DNA of 11,424 bases, taken from NCBI GenBank assembly GCA_003557545.1, contig PWOD01000111.1, positions 1 to 11,424 of the forward strand, read 5' to 3'. Numbering within the stretch: position 1 is the stretch's first letter; each line of letters opens with the position of its first letter. The notes beneath the pieces are model-generated. The model worked only from the letters and a program-made list of their open reading frames with translations. It searched no databases and had not been told where the DNA came from. The position numbers and the translations under genes are program-made. Below are positions 1-7,670 of the stretch, one piece after another. This DNA is from a bacterium. Lineage in GTDB: Bacteria > T1Sed10-126.

Positions 1-1172
1 TAACTATTAATCATTGCCTTGACCTTACCACTAGTCGCCCCGGCAATAAACGGATCACCCCGCTGAAGGGTTCCCTGCTGAACAATGACAGTGGCAGTAG
101 TCCCCATTCCCTTTTTCTTCTCCACCTCAACGATCGTCCCCTTTACCGGGCGGTCCGGGCTTGCCTTGAGATCAAGCATTTCAGCCTGAAGCGCAATCAT
201 TTCAAGGAGCTCATCGATACCCGAGCCAGTAAGCGCAGAAAGTTCAACAGTTATTATTTCGCCTCCCCATGCTTCAGGAATAAGTTGATGTTCAGACAGC
301 TGCTGATATATCCGCTGCGGATTGGCTTCCGGAAGATCGATCTTATTAACAGCAACAATGATCGGAACTCCGGCAGCCTGGGCGTGGTTTATCGATTCCA
401 CAGTCTGCGGCATAACACCATCATTGGCTGCCACAACCAGCACAACCAGGTCGGTTACCTGAGCCCCCCGAGCTCGCATTGTAGTAAAAGCCTCATGACC
501 TGGCGTATCGATAAAAACAAATTCGCCGGCCGGGGTTTTGACTTCAGAAGCTCCAATTTTTTGGGTTATTCCACCCGATTCTCCCGAAACCACATCAGTC
601 TTTCTAATTGTATCTAATAGCTGAGTTTTACCATGATCAACATGACCCATTACAGTAATAACTGGCGGACGCGATTGAAGTTCTTCTTCCGGAACATCGT
701 CGTCCAGCTGAATCTTCTGAAAAGCTGGTTCTGGTTCCTTCTCTTCAAACTCAACTGTCCTACCATATTCTTCAGCAAGTAGTTCAACAGCCTCTTCTTC
801 CAGCCGCTGATTTATCGTCACCATTTCCCCCAGTTCGATCAATTTTTGTATTGCTTTATTAGGCGAGATATCCAGCTCTTCAGCCAGCTCTGCGGTAGTT
901 ATCTCACCTTTGACAACAATTTTTGGAGCAGATTCTCCTGAGTTTTGGTCAGATTCCAGATCAACAGCCGTTTCATCTGGAGAAACTTCATCATCCACCT
1001 GCTCGGACTGTTCCTGAGCCGTTTCATCCAGATAATCCCGAACCATCTCAACCAGATCATCATCAATTCCACTCATATGACTTTTTACCGAAACATCAAA
1101 CTCATTTTCCAGCAGTTCGATAAGTTTCTCACTTTCCATCGACAGCTCATTCGCAACTTTATAAACTCTCAT
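1..1172 (-). CDS. infB: Translation initiation factor IF-2 (N-terminal part, cut by window edge)
   Basis: This is the N-terminal 390 codons of IF-2, the GTPase that places initiator tRNA on the 30S subunit and promotes subunit joining in the cytoplasm. It runs off the left edge with no stop. Visible GTPase motifs are GHVDHGKT (about 176-183), DTPGHEAF (222-229), NKID (276-279) and a SALTG motif, followed by the start of domain 2 (KGMG..ATVIVQ.GTL). The N-terminus begins [11 protein letters not shown], a typical IF2_N module. An acidic linker and a second IF2_N-like module (about 86-140) follow. The G1 motif near residue 176 makes the N-terminal extension short compared with E. coli (near 400). 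The ATG is preceded by GAGGAGAGG on the minus strand. It is the last visible gene of a rimP-nusA-infB cluster, 92 bp after nusA. The identification is very secure. Confidence 0.97.
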   Translation of the reverse strand, partial: MRVYKVANELSMESEKLIELLENEFDVSVKSHMSGIDDDLVEMVRDYLDETAQEQSEQVDDEVSPDETAVDLESDQNSGESAPKIVVKGEITTAELAEELDISPNKAIQKLIELGEMVTINQRLEEEAVELLAEEYGRTVEFEEKEPEPAFQKIQLDDDVPEEELQSRPPVITVMGHVDHGKTQLLDTIRKTDVVSGESGGITQKIGASEVKTPAGEFVFIDTPGHEAFTTMRARGAQVTDLVVLVVAANDGVMPQTVESINHAQAAGVPIIVAVNKIDLPEANPQRIYQQLSEHQLIPEAWGGEIITVELSALTGSGIDELLEMIALQAEMLDLKASPDRPVKGTIVEVEKKKGMGTTATVIVQQGTLQRGDPFIAGATSGKVKAMINS

Positions 1173-1264
1173 TTCCTGACCTCTCCTCAGTAATCTCAAT
1201 TAACTCAATAAACTAAAATGAACTACAATTACTCTAATTCAACGCGGCCGATAACCAAAAGCTA

Positions 1265-2710
1265 TCAACTATCTTTAAACGGTTTTAGTTCAGGCTCAGC
1301 CGACTCATCAGAATCAGTCTTTGAACCGGAAGAATCACCGAAAATAGATGCTTTAATCTGTTCGGCGGTCTCCTCAACAGATTTTTCACGGGGCCGGCTC
1401 TGTACAGCAACCTCCTGAACGTACTCTGTTATCTGCTGATAAATATTTTCAGCCTTTTGCTTCCCAACCCCGTCTACCTGCTGCAATCCTTCAATCCCGG
1501 CCTCAACAATCTTAGTCGGACTATCCAACCCGGCATCAACTATCCTGGCAGCCAGACTATCGCCCACACCTTTTATGTTTTGCAAAAAGTCGTCCGGTTT
1601 TTCTTCTTCAGTGACAGTATTTTTGAAAATCGATGCAGCAACTTCAAGCGCTTCATCACTCTGCAGGGAAGCAAACTCCTGCTCGCCATAAATATCGATC
1701 GACCAGCCGGAAAGCTTGGCGGTTAACCGGGCATTCTGACCGCCCTTACCAATAGCCAGAGAGAGCTGATCCTCCGGCACCACCACCTGGGCTACTCCAT
1801 CATCTTCCTGCAGACTAACCCGGGTAACCTTAGCGGGGCTTAAGGAGTTAGAAATAAACTGACGAATATCTCTGTCATAGGGAATAATATCGATTTTTTC
1901 CCCACTGGTTTCTCTAACTATTGACTGAATTCTTGAGCCCTGTGGCCCCACACAGGTACCGATAGGATCGATCGTAGGATCTTCCGATTTTACCGCCACC
2001 TTAGAGCGACGCCCCGGTTCTCGAGCTACATCAACAACCTTAACAAGTTCATCATGTATCTCTGGAATATGCAGTTCAAAAAGTTTTTCAATAAGCACAG
2101 GATGGGTCCGTGACAGAACTATCAACAGACCCTTGCTATTAATACTCACCTTAACAATAAGAAACTTTACCCTGTTACCTACCCGGTAATCATCAGCATC
2201 CAGCTGTTCACGATATGGAAGAATCGCTTCAACCTTGTCGTCCAACCGGACATAAACAGTCTTCTCGCGAAACCGCTGAACAACTCCATTGACCAGAGTC
2301 AACTCTTTTTCTCGATATTTTTCATACTGCTGACGCTGCTCACCCCGAGAAATATTGTCGGAAAAAATATCTTTAGCCAGTCGCAAACCAGAGCGACTGA
2401 GCTTATCGATCTTAATCGGAATTTTAACCCTTTCACCAAACCGGGGATTTACAGTATGTTCTTCTGCCGTATCGATATCAACCTGACAGGCATCATTAAA
2501 CGGTTTTCTGACTATCTCTTTTTCAACCAAGATTTCCAGCTTGTTTTTAGATAGATCAATATTTATTTCTACATCAAAATCCTTAGGAATGTTTTGTTCC
2601 CGCCTGTAGGCTTTAGTCAGCGCATCTTTGAAGGCGTCAATAACCACCTTCTCATCGAGTTCTTTACCTTCCTGTATCTCCCTTATAGCTTCTAAAAAAG
2701 GCTCAGCCAT
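1265..2710 (-). CDS. nusA: Transcription termination/antitermination factor NusA with C-terminal helix-hairpin-helix
   Basis: NusA binds RNA polymerase and nascent RNA and controls pausing, termination and antitermination. Domains in order are the N-terminal polymerase-binding domain (about 1-125), an S1 domain (about 137-200), the REPGRRSKVAV signature (230-240), KH1 with CVGPQGSRIQ (253-262) and KH2 with GKGGQN (321-326). A C-terminal helix-hairpin-helix region (about 376-432, with IKGVG and VDGVG turns) and an acidic, serine-rich tail complete it. Length is 481 aa from the chosen ATG at 2710. A start 14 codons upstream (ATG at 2752) lies inside rimP and would add a non-family sequence. The chosen ATG has GGGAGG about 10 bases upstream and is one base after the rimP stop, implying translational coupling. 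Bacillus-type NusA usually ends after KH2, so the HhH tail is a lineage marker worth noting. Confidence 0.96.
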   Translation of the reverse strand: MAEPFLEAIREIQEGKELDEKVVIDAFKDALTKAYRREQNIPKDFDVEINIDLSKNKLEILVEKEIVRKPFNDACQVDIDTAEEHTVNPRFGERVKIPIKIDKLSRSGLRLAKDIFSDNISRGEQRQQYEKYREKELTLVNGVVQRFREKTVYVRLDDKVEAILPYREQLDADDYRVGNRVKFLIVKVSINSKGLLIVLSRTHPVLIEKLFELHIPEIHDELVKVVDVAREPGRRSKVAVKSEDPTIDPIGTCVGPQGSRIQSIVRETSGEKIDIIPYDRDIRQFISNSLSPAKVTRVSLQEDDGVAQVVVPEDQLSLAIGKGGQNARLTAKLSGWSIDIYGEQEFASLQSDEALEVAASIFKNTVTEEEKPDDFLQNIKGVGDSLAARIVDAGLDSPTKIVEAGIEGLQQVDGVGKQKAENIYQQITEYVQEVAVQSRPREKSVEETAEQIKASIFGDSSGSKTDSDESAEPELKPFKDS

Positions 2711-2711
2711 A

Positions 2712-3212
2712 TCATTTTTTCCTCCCGCTTTTAAGAGCTTCTTCAGCATCAAAATAAAGTCTCAAACTTGCCACACTGGCTATTGGTAAAGCAACCTGCT
2801 GTTGGTTAACCTGTAATAAAATCTCTTCGGAACTCTGACCATTCAGCTGGCCTTTCCATTCCTTTTTCCCCTCAACCTGCATAAAACAGTTAACAAGAAC
2901 CGGGCGTCCCTGGAAAATCTCTAATTCTTTACGACGACGCAACTTACGCTTTAGTCCCGGTGATGAGACTTCCAGATCATAACTACTGCGTAGATCGGGC
3001 AGTTCAAGGTCAATCAACGGACCCAGATAATCACTAATTTCTTGACAGGTCTCCAGAGCAACTCCCTGTTCACGATAAACAACCAACCTGATTAACGGTT
3101 TGTCTTCATGGGTTTTCAGTTCAACATCAATCAGTTCTACCCCGAGCGGATCAACTAATGGCTTGAGATTCTTATATAATTTCCGCTCACGGTTCGTAAT
3201 AGTTTGCTCCAC
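2712..3212 (-). CDS. rimP: Ribosome maturation factor RimP
   Basis: RimP acts in late assembly of the 30S ribosomal subunit. The 166-aa length fits the family. The N-terminal domain contains PLVDPLGVELIDVEL (about 18-32), and the hallmark YDLEVSSPGLKRKL occurs at about 78-91. The C-terminal half is the small SH3-like beta-barrel domain with a basic tail. The start is GTG at 3212, preceded by GGAG with a nine-base spacer. The stop TGA is one base before the nusA start, and the last codons (GGG AGG) provide the nusA ribosome binding site. The gene heads the rimP-nusA-infB cluster and has its own promoter candidate about 110 bp upstream. Sequence and context agree well. Confidence 0.95.
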   Translation of the reverse strand: MEQTITNRERKLYKNLKPLVDPLGVELIDVELKTHEDKPLIRLVVYREQGVALETCQEISDYLGPLIDLELPDLRSSYDLEVSSPGLKRKLRRRKELEIFQGRPVLVNCFMQVEGKKEWKGQLNGQSSEEILLQVNQQQVALPIASVASLRLYFDAEEALKSGRKK

Positions 3213-3318
3213 AGTTTACAACTCCAACCAGCAAATAGTTTGTCCTGAAAAAACCAACATCCCCAGGGTATTTTCAGCCGTAAACAACACTGTTCCCGGA
3301 GTTCACCAAAGAAAAAAG

Positions 3319-3346
3319 ATTATACCAAAGAGTTACCAGTAAACAA
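3319..3346 (-). promoter_or_regulatory. Extended -10 promoter for rimP-nusA-infB
   Basis: On the minus strand a perfect TATAAT (3319-3324) is preceded by TGG, giving an extended -10 (TGnTATAAT). A partial -35 TTGTTT (3341-3346) lies 16 bases upstream. Transcription would begin near 3312, leaving a leader of about 100 nt before the rimP GTG. I saw no convincing riboswitch or attenuator in that leader. The promoter lies in the 227-bp gap between the ftsA-like gene and rimP. Confidence 0.6.
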
Positions 3347-3426
3347 CAGAAGAACACCGTTTAACCAAAGATTAATAAAACCTCTGCCCTGCAAGTCGAA
3401 CCAACCGGGAAAAAAGCAGCTAATAA

Positions 3427-5199
3427 TCAATTAAGCGGCCGGCGGAACGGTTGATCTGACAGGAGCGTTTCTCCCGCAAGCTCTGTCAATAAGAAATTAG
3501 AACTATCGACCCCTGGTTCAACAACCAACTGCTGGCCGATCGAAAAGACTCTTTTTGAACTATAAACTCCATCAATTTTCCAGAGAAAAGAGGGTGGGTT
3601 ATGCTCTTCTGATTGGCTGATCAGGGAGATTATTTCAGACCTTTGATAATCAGTTTTCAGCTGGTATTCAGCACCATCTTCAATTAGATCATCCGGCATC
3701 AAAACAGTTCCGTCAGTGGCAATCAACCGGGCTGGCAGTTCAAATTTATCCGGACCAAAAAAGACAACTAATTTTTCCTCTGGCAAATAATCAGCTGCTT
3801 CAAGTTGAAGCGGTTGAGGACTGTCCGGCGGAATAATCTCGACCTCATCGCCCGACCTGACTAGATGCTGATGATCAACCTGGTGACCATTAACTTTAAC
3901 CCGGGGGTTGAGCTGTTGATCTAAACTTTCAGTTATCCACTCAGCGTCCAGGGAAAACATGATAATCGAATCGGGATGTGGTTCATAAGAAGAATAATCA
4001 AGTTCTTCCAACAGCAAACCGGCCGTCAAGCTGTTTGGTTCGGCCAGACGTTTAACCTGCTCGCCGTTGAGGGTAAAATCCATCACGACCTGCCCCTGTT
4101 CATGAGCCGCCATCAATAATATTCCATAGGCCGTATAATCAGCAGTAGAACCCAGCAATCCCTGAGGATCTATAACCCATGCTTTCAACCGGGGGCCACG
4201 ACGAATAACCTGCTCCTCCTGGAGACCGAAAGTCCGGGAGATAATCCACTCTATCCCGGGGTAAGCAGCTCCCCCACCGGCCAGCAGAAAGAGCACCGGC
4301 CGGCGCTCTTCAACCCAATCTTTCAGTTCCTCCAGTTCACTGTGCAGCAGAGGATTCAACCAGCCTAAAATCGTCGATACCGACTGCTGCTTTTCCTCGC
4401 CACTAATACCCCGATAGTTAACTGCAGTAGCTTCCCCCATCTGCCGTTTAATCCCTTCGGCCTCAGCAAAATCAACCAGCAGCTGATCGGCCAACTCGCG
4501 GGTCAGTTTATCACCACTACCAAGAACAGTGGTAAAATCCTTGATACGATTATCCTCAATCAGAGCAGCATCGATGGTTCCCGCCCCGAAATCAAGCACT
4601 CCTATTGAGGGTTTAAACTCATGGGGAGGGAAAGCCGCCTCAACAGCAGCACGTGGTTCCAAAACCAGCTGACCTGCCACCAGCCCGGCCTTTTCAATAA
4701 CTCTTTTTTTGGTTTCAATTTCAGCCATATCAAGCGTCGTAAGCATATATCTAACTGTTATTTTCTGTCCAAACTGACCGAGCAGATTTTTAACAGGCTG
4801 ATCGTCAACAAACTGTTCAATTGCCGATTTATCAATCAACGCCTCAGAAGCAATACGCCGCGAAACCTTACGGTTCAGCTGATCGAGATCCTCCGCGGTA
4901 ATCTCCCGGGAATTAGCAAATTTTAGTTTAAAACTCTTTTCCATACAGCGAAGACCACGCCCTGGAACGGCAAAATTAGCAACTTTAACCGAACAGCCGG
5001 AATCTTCAGATAGCTGTTTTACCAGCTGTCTAACGGTCTTAGCCACAATTTCAACATCAACAATCCTTCCCTCTTCTATGGCCTTTTCCGGATATTCAGC
5101 GATTGCCCGGGCTAACAGTTCAAGTTTTCCATCCTTAAATCGACCCAAGAAACCAATAACCGTTCCAGTTCCAATATCAAGTGCCAGTAATTCATCCAT
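3427..5199 (-). CDS. FtsA/PilM-like actin-fold ATPase with long C-terminal extension
   Basis: This 590-aa cytoplasmic protein belongs to the actin-like ATPase superfamily, FtsA/PilM group. Visible motifs are phosphate-1 DIGTGT (about 8-13), phosphate-2 LDFGAGT (202-208) and the adenosine motif AGGGA (307-311). An inserted region at roughly 75-160 fits the FtsA-type 1C/SHS2 subdomain. From about residue 370 there is a 220-residue extension that classical FtsA (about 420 aa) lacks. It includes VKVNGHQVDHQHLVRSGDEV (about 434-453), resembling a beta-grasp (ThiS/TGS-like) module. I see no FtsA-type C-terminal amphipathic membrane helix. Similar 'cell division protein FtsA' proteins of 600-700 aa occur in clostridia-like genomes, and their role is not firmly established. 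The ATG at 5199 has GGAGG eight bases upstream, built from the last codons of the Smr gene. A TTG one codon earlier is less likely. It is the last gene of the HIT-AAG-Smr operon, with no ftsZ nearby. Confidence 0.8.
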   Translation of the reverse strand: MDELLALDIGTGTVIGFLGRFKDGKLELLARAIAEYPEKAIEEGRIVDVEIVAKTVRQLVKQLSEDSGCSVKVANFAVPGRGLRCMEKSFKLKFANSREITAEDLDQLNRKVSRRIASEALIDKSAIEQFVDDQPVKNLLGQFGQKITVRYMLTTLDMAEIETKKRVIEKAGLVAGQLVLEPRAAVEAAFPPHEFKPSIGVLDFGAGTIDAALIEDNRIKDFTTVLGSGDKLTRELADQLLVDFAEAEGIKRQMGEATAVNYRGISGEEKQQSVSTILGWLNPLLHSELEELKDWVEERRPVLFLLAGGGAAYPGIEWIISRTFGLQEEQVIRRGPRLKAWVIDPQGLLGSTADYTAYGILLMAAHEQGQVVMDFTLNGEQVKRLAEPNSLTAGLLLEELDYSSYEPHPDSIIMFSLDAEWITESLDQQLNPRVKVNGHQVDHQHLVRSGDEVEIIPPDSPQPLQLEAADYLPEEKLVVFFGPDKFELPARLIATDGTVLMPDDLIEDGAEYQLKTDYQRSEIISLISQSEEHNPPSFLWKIDGVYSSKRVFSIGQQLVVEPGVDSSNFLLTELAGETLLSDQPFRRPLN

Positions 5200-5204
5200 C
5201 AACT

Positions 5205-5459
5205 TTACCTCCGATAGGTTGCCACAGTTGCGCCGGCACCACCTTCATCCCAGCCGGCAGATTGAAATCTTTCAATATAATCAGTTGTTTCCAGAACTTC
5301 ACGTACCCGCTGCCGGGCGACGCCACTACCGATCCCATGAATAATCCTGACTCTTTCCCAGTTTTCTGCATAACCCCGATCAAGGAAAACCAGGAGCTTT
5401 AACCTTATCTCATCGGGACTGAGCTGATGTAAATCAATTTCTCCGTCTACCCACTGCAT
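5205..5459 (-). CDS. Stand-alone Smr domain protein
   Basis: The 84-aa product is essentially one Smr domain, the small MutS-related fold found at the C-terminus of MutS2 or alone, and often a nicking endonuclease or nucleic-acid-binding module. Signatures are EIDLHQLSPDE (about 7-17), RVRIIHGIGSG (36-46), where HGxGxG is the Smr hallmark, and the C-terminal GGAGATV strand (73-79). The usual LDLHG becomes LDLHQ-like (IDLHQ), a substitution at a normally conserved glycine. No MutS2 ATPase region lies upstream, since that space encodes the AAG-family glycosylase. The ATG at 5459 lies 26 bases inside the glycosylase gene, with AGGGTGA about seven bases upstream. An in-frame overlap with other ORFs in this stretch is coincidental. 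The role is probably nucleic acid processing, but the substrate is unknown. Confidence 0.85.
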   Translation of the reverse strand: MQWVDGEIDLHQLSPDEIRLKLLVFLDRGYAENWERVRIIHGIGSGVARQRVREVLETTDYIERFQSAGWDEGGAGATVATYRR

Positions 5460-6033
5460 TCTGTTTCACCCTGGAAAGATAATCTGATTTTAAATAAAAC
5501 CGCCAGTAACGCTCTTTAGCAAGACTAATACCGACTCGTGGACTCTCGTAGATGACTGTCTCTGCCGGAGCCGGTTGCAGTCTGAGATCAGTATCACCCC
5601 AGGCAGGAGTTCCATTAAACTGTCCCAGGAGGTTAAGAGCCTCAGTCAATTTACCCGGGCCATTTGATAGATCTACCCCGGTTTGATTGGGACGCCAGTT
5701 AAACATCAGCTTTTCGCCGGATAAAGGTTCAACAGCTCGAATTAAGACCGCTTCCCCCTGACCCGCCGGACCACAGACAAGATTTAACATCCAATGAATA
5801 CCATAACATTGATAAAGATACCAATATCCCGGCGGACCAAACATAACCTCTGATCGAGGAGTTTTACCGTTAAAAGAATGAGAAGCCGGATCATTCTCCC
5901 GATAAGCTTCCGTCTCAATAATTTTAACCTTGACCGACCGGTTATCAGCGGTTTTTCTAACAATCACTGAGCCTAACAGACGGGGGGCCACCAGTACGGC
6001 CGATTGTTCAAGAGAAAGCCGGTCAACAATCAC
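5434..6033 (-). CDS. DNA-3-methyladenine glycosylase, AAG/MPG family
   Basis: This monofunctional base-excision repair enzyme hydrolyses the N-glycosidic bond of alkylated and deaminated purines, such as 3-methyladenine and hypoxanthine. The 199-aa length fits bacterial AAG homologues. Family features include the IIETEAY strand (38-44), where Glu42 and Tyr44 align with human AAG Glu125 and Tyr127. His52 in ASHS aligns with His136. Other family features are KTPRSEVMFGPPG (57-69), YGIHWMLN (77-84), EAVLIRAVEPL (94-104) and NGPGKLTEAL (124-133). The catalytic residues appear intact. The start is GTG at 6033, 18 bp after the HIT stop, with a rather distant GGCGGA. It overlaps the Smr gene by 26 bp. 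The start is the least certain part. Confidence 0.93.
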   Translation of the reverse strand: MIVDRLSLEQSAVLVAPRLLGSVIVRKTADNRSVKVKIIETEAYRENDPASHSFNGKTPRSEVMFGPPGYWYLYQCYGIHWMLNLVCGPAGQGEAVLIRAVEPLSGEKLMFNWRPNQTGVDLSNGPGKLTEALNLLGQFNGTPAWGDTDLRLQPAPAETVIYESPRVGISLAKERYWRFYLKSDYLSRVKQNAVGRRRN

Positions 6034-6051
6034 GATAGTCAGATTGTCCGC

Positions 6052-6399
6052 CTAACCAGGGGGCCAGCCCATGCCCCGGCCCGCCAGGAGATGCAGGTGC
6101 AGATGATTTACTTCCTGCCCACCATCCCGGCCACAGTTAATCACCAGCCGGTACCCAGTTTCTGCAAACTCTTCCTCTCGAGCTATCTGAGCAGCCACGA
6201 GGAAGAGTTTTCCAACCAGGTTAGCCTCTTCTGAACCATTCACCTGATTAACCGTTGCAATATGCTGTTTGGGAACGATCAGAAGATGAATCGGAGCCTG
6301 GGGGTCAATATCTTTAAAGGCAATTATATCGGCATCTTCATAGACAGTCTCTGATTCAATCTCACCAGCAGCTATCAAACAAAAAAGACAATCCGACAT
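6052..6399 (-). CDS. HIT-family (HINT-like) nucleotide hydrolase
   Basis: The 115-aa protein has the histidine-triad signature HLHLHLL at 99-105, preceded by QEVNH, and the conserved C-terminal end GRGMGWPPG. The N-terminal CLFC pair (4-7) and IPLHLL/VPKQHI-type strands match the HINT subfamily, which hydrolyses purine nucleoside phosphoramidates and AMP-lysyl conjugates. His99, His101 and His103 form the triad, and all are intact. The start ATG at 6399 has GGAGGTGA with ideal spacing. It is the first gene of a compact operon followed by the AAG glycosylase, Smr and FtsA-like genes. The natural HINT end is present, so the protein is complete. Confidence 0.94.
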   Translation of the reverse strand: MSDCLFCLIAAGEIESETVYEDADIIAFKDIDPQAPIHLLIVPKQHIATVNQVNGSEEANLVGKLFLVAAQIAREEEFAETGYRLVINCGRDGGQEVNHLHLHLLAGRGMGWPPG

Positions 6400-6701
6400 C
6401 TGCTCACCTCCGCAAAACAGGGTAGTTTGATTGATCTATAAATTTATCTAAAGACTGTATTGATTAACAACCGGCAGACACCCCATCTGACAACGGTTAC
6501 TAACGGACGCCGAGCAATCTGTTTCAGCAATAATTTAATCGGTGACTAACCGGTAAAAGTTGTAACAATGGCCGTTCAATTGTTAATTTGATAATATCAT
6601 AATTGACCGATTAGTTACATAAAAAATCCCGGGATGGTCAAATCAGCTCATACAGCTTAACCGACCATTTCCTGAATTGAGCCAACAGCGGAGGTTAATT
6701 G
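6400..6701 (-). other. Divergent AT-rich intergenic region with candidate control sites
   Basis: This 302-bp stretch separates the HIT operon (minus strand) from the glycosyltransferase-like gene (plus strand), so it must hold both promoters. No ORF of note occurs. Weak promoter candidates are TTCAAT-17-CATAAT on the plus strand (6575-6603), and TTGTCA with a poorly spaced TTGTTAAT on the minus strand near 6470-6495. None is strong enough to call. A perfect 11-bp palindrome, TGATAATATCA, lies at 6589-6599. Three copies of a 12-bp motif occupy 6496-6618 and are listed separately. Confidence 0.45.
6496..6618. repeat. Three copies of a 12-bp motif, GT[TGA]ACTAA-type
   Basis: The sequence shows GTTACTAACGGA at 6496-6507 and GTGACTAACCGG at 6542-6553 in direct orientation. 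A third copy, GTAACTAATCGG, is on the minus strand at 6607-6618. All share GT.ACTAA followed by a C/T and G-rich end. The first two starts are 46 bp apart, and the inverted third copy is about 65 bp from the second. The arrangement would suit a multi-site operator between two divergent genes. No regulator for it can be named from the sequence. Confidence 0.4.
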
Positions 6702-7670
6702 ATGGAGAGCTTAGAAAAAACTCACTCTAATAGTGCAGACTGCACAGTAGTCGCCTGGGATCTGGAAAATATAAGTGCAGCCCGGCGAATTATTAACTCC
6801 GTAGAACAACAGACTGTTAAACCAGAGCGATTAATTTTTGTGGTAAATCAACCGGCCAAACAATATCAAAAGTTAATTAAAAGTTGGAAGCTACCGATTA
6901 AACCAGATTCACTTATTTCGTCAACCGAAGATGATTTTATCAGCCGACTAAAAGAAAAAATAACAACTGAATTTTTCCTCTGCTGTTCCGGCCAGTTCAG
7001 TTGGGATAAAAACTATCTAAAAAACCTTCTACAGTCACTCCTGGATCAGCCTGAAGCTCACAGCTCATCGGGGATTATTCTGCTGCCGGATCACCTGACC
7101 GACTATCAAAAAAGTTTCTGGGTAGGATTAAACCATCTGTTCAGCGGCCAGAATTTCAACCCGGGGAAAGGCCGAATCGATTCGATTCCGGCCGGGTCCC
7201 TGCTGCGAAAAAAAACTCTGGAACCCTTTGAAAATTTAACAGACTCCCAGCTGCCAGGATCAACCCGAGAACTATTAACGCTAATTGAGAGTAACCCGGG
7301 TAAACAGCTTTTTCAGCCCCGGGCAATCCAATATTATCATCCGCCCACCGACTGGCGAAAATTCACCGAACAAATCTACAGACGGGGCCAGTTCAGAGGA
7401 GGACTGGCAAACCGTGGCTGGATAACCAACATGAATCAATGGCGGGAGGATAAACTGTTTACTCTGTGGACTTTTTTACTCTGCTGGAATCCGGCGGGCT
7501 GGGGCATAATTTTACTTGATCTCCTACTGGCCGCCGGAATTGCAATCAACCAGAGAGTTCAGAACAAAACTGACCTCCGGTTATTCTTCTGGTTTCTTCT
7601 GATTCATTTTGCCAGCTGGACGGGATGGCTAAGCCGCCGGTTTAAAATATCAACCTCTAAAAAAAGCTAA
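6702..7670 (+). CDS. Degenerate glycosyltransferase-like membrane protein
   Basis: The 322-aa protein resembles GT2/GT-A glycosyltransferases at its N-terminus (TVVAWDLENISAARRIINSV... about 15-50). The region around 85-110 (FFLCCSGQFSWDKNYLKNL) sits where a DXD metal-binding motif is expected but contains no Asp pair. Near 205-240 there is a typical late-GT2 stretch (QYYHPP..W....Y.RGQF.GG). Two hydrophobic segments follow, about 252-284 and 293-311, with a short basic C-terminal tail, so a membrane anchor is likely. There is no signal peptide. The ATG at 6702 has GGAGG with a seven-base spacer. A TTG one codon earlier has only four bases and is less likely. Its stop overlaps the stop of the convergent radical SAM gene. 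It may be an inactive or highly divergent glycosyltransferase, and the substrate is unknown. Confidence 0.6.
   Translation: MESLEKTHSNSADCTVVAWDLENISAARRIINSVEQQTVKPERLIFVVNQPAKQYQKLIKSWKLPIKPDSLISSTEDDFISRLKEKITTEFFLCCSGQFSWDKNYLKNLLQSLLDQPEAHSSSGIILLPDHLTDYQKSFWVGLNHLFSGQNFNPGKGRIDSIPAGSLLRKKTLEPFENLTDSQLPGSTRELLTLIESNPGKQLFQPRAIQYYHPPTDWRKFTEQIYRRGQFRGGLANRGWITNMNQWREDKLFTLWTFLLCWNPAGWGIILLDLLLAAGIAINQRVQNKTDLRLFFWFLLIHFASWTGWLSRRFKISTSKKS

Noticed and set aside
2711-2752. Upstream ATG for nusA adding 14 residues
   Set aside because: It overlaps rimP and gives a non-family N-terminus. The ATG at 2710 has GGGAGG and fits NusA alignments.
3100-3342. Plus-strand 80-codon open frame antisense to rimP and its promoter region
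   Set aside because: It lies mostly opposite the secure rimP gene, has no ribosome binding site, and its translation shows no family features.
3361-3426. Rho-independent terminator after the ftsA-like gene
   Set aside because: A T run follows the stop codon but no stable GC-rich stem precedes it.
4621-4926. Plus-strand 101-codon open frame inside the ftsA-like gene
   Set aside because: It is antisense to a well-supported coding frame, lacks a ribosome binding site, and its composition fits a shadow frame.
6400-6500. Minus-strand promoter for the HIT operon
   Set aside because: Several -35-like TTGTTA/TTGTCA elements occur, but none has a good -10 at 16-18 bases, so no site was called.
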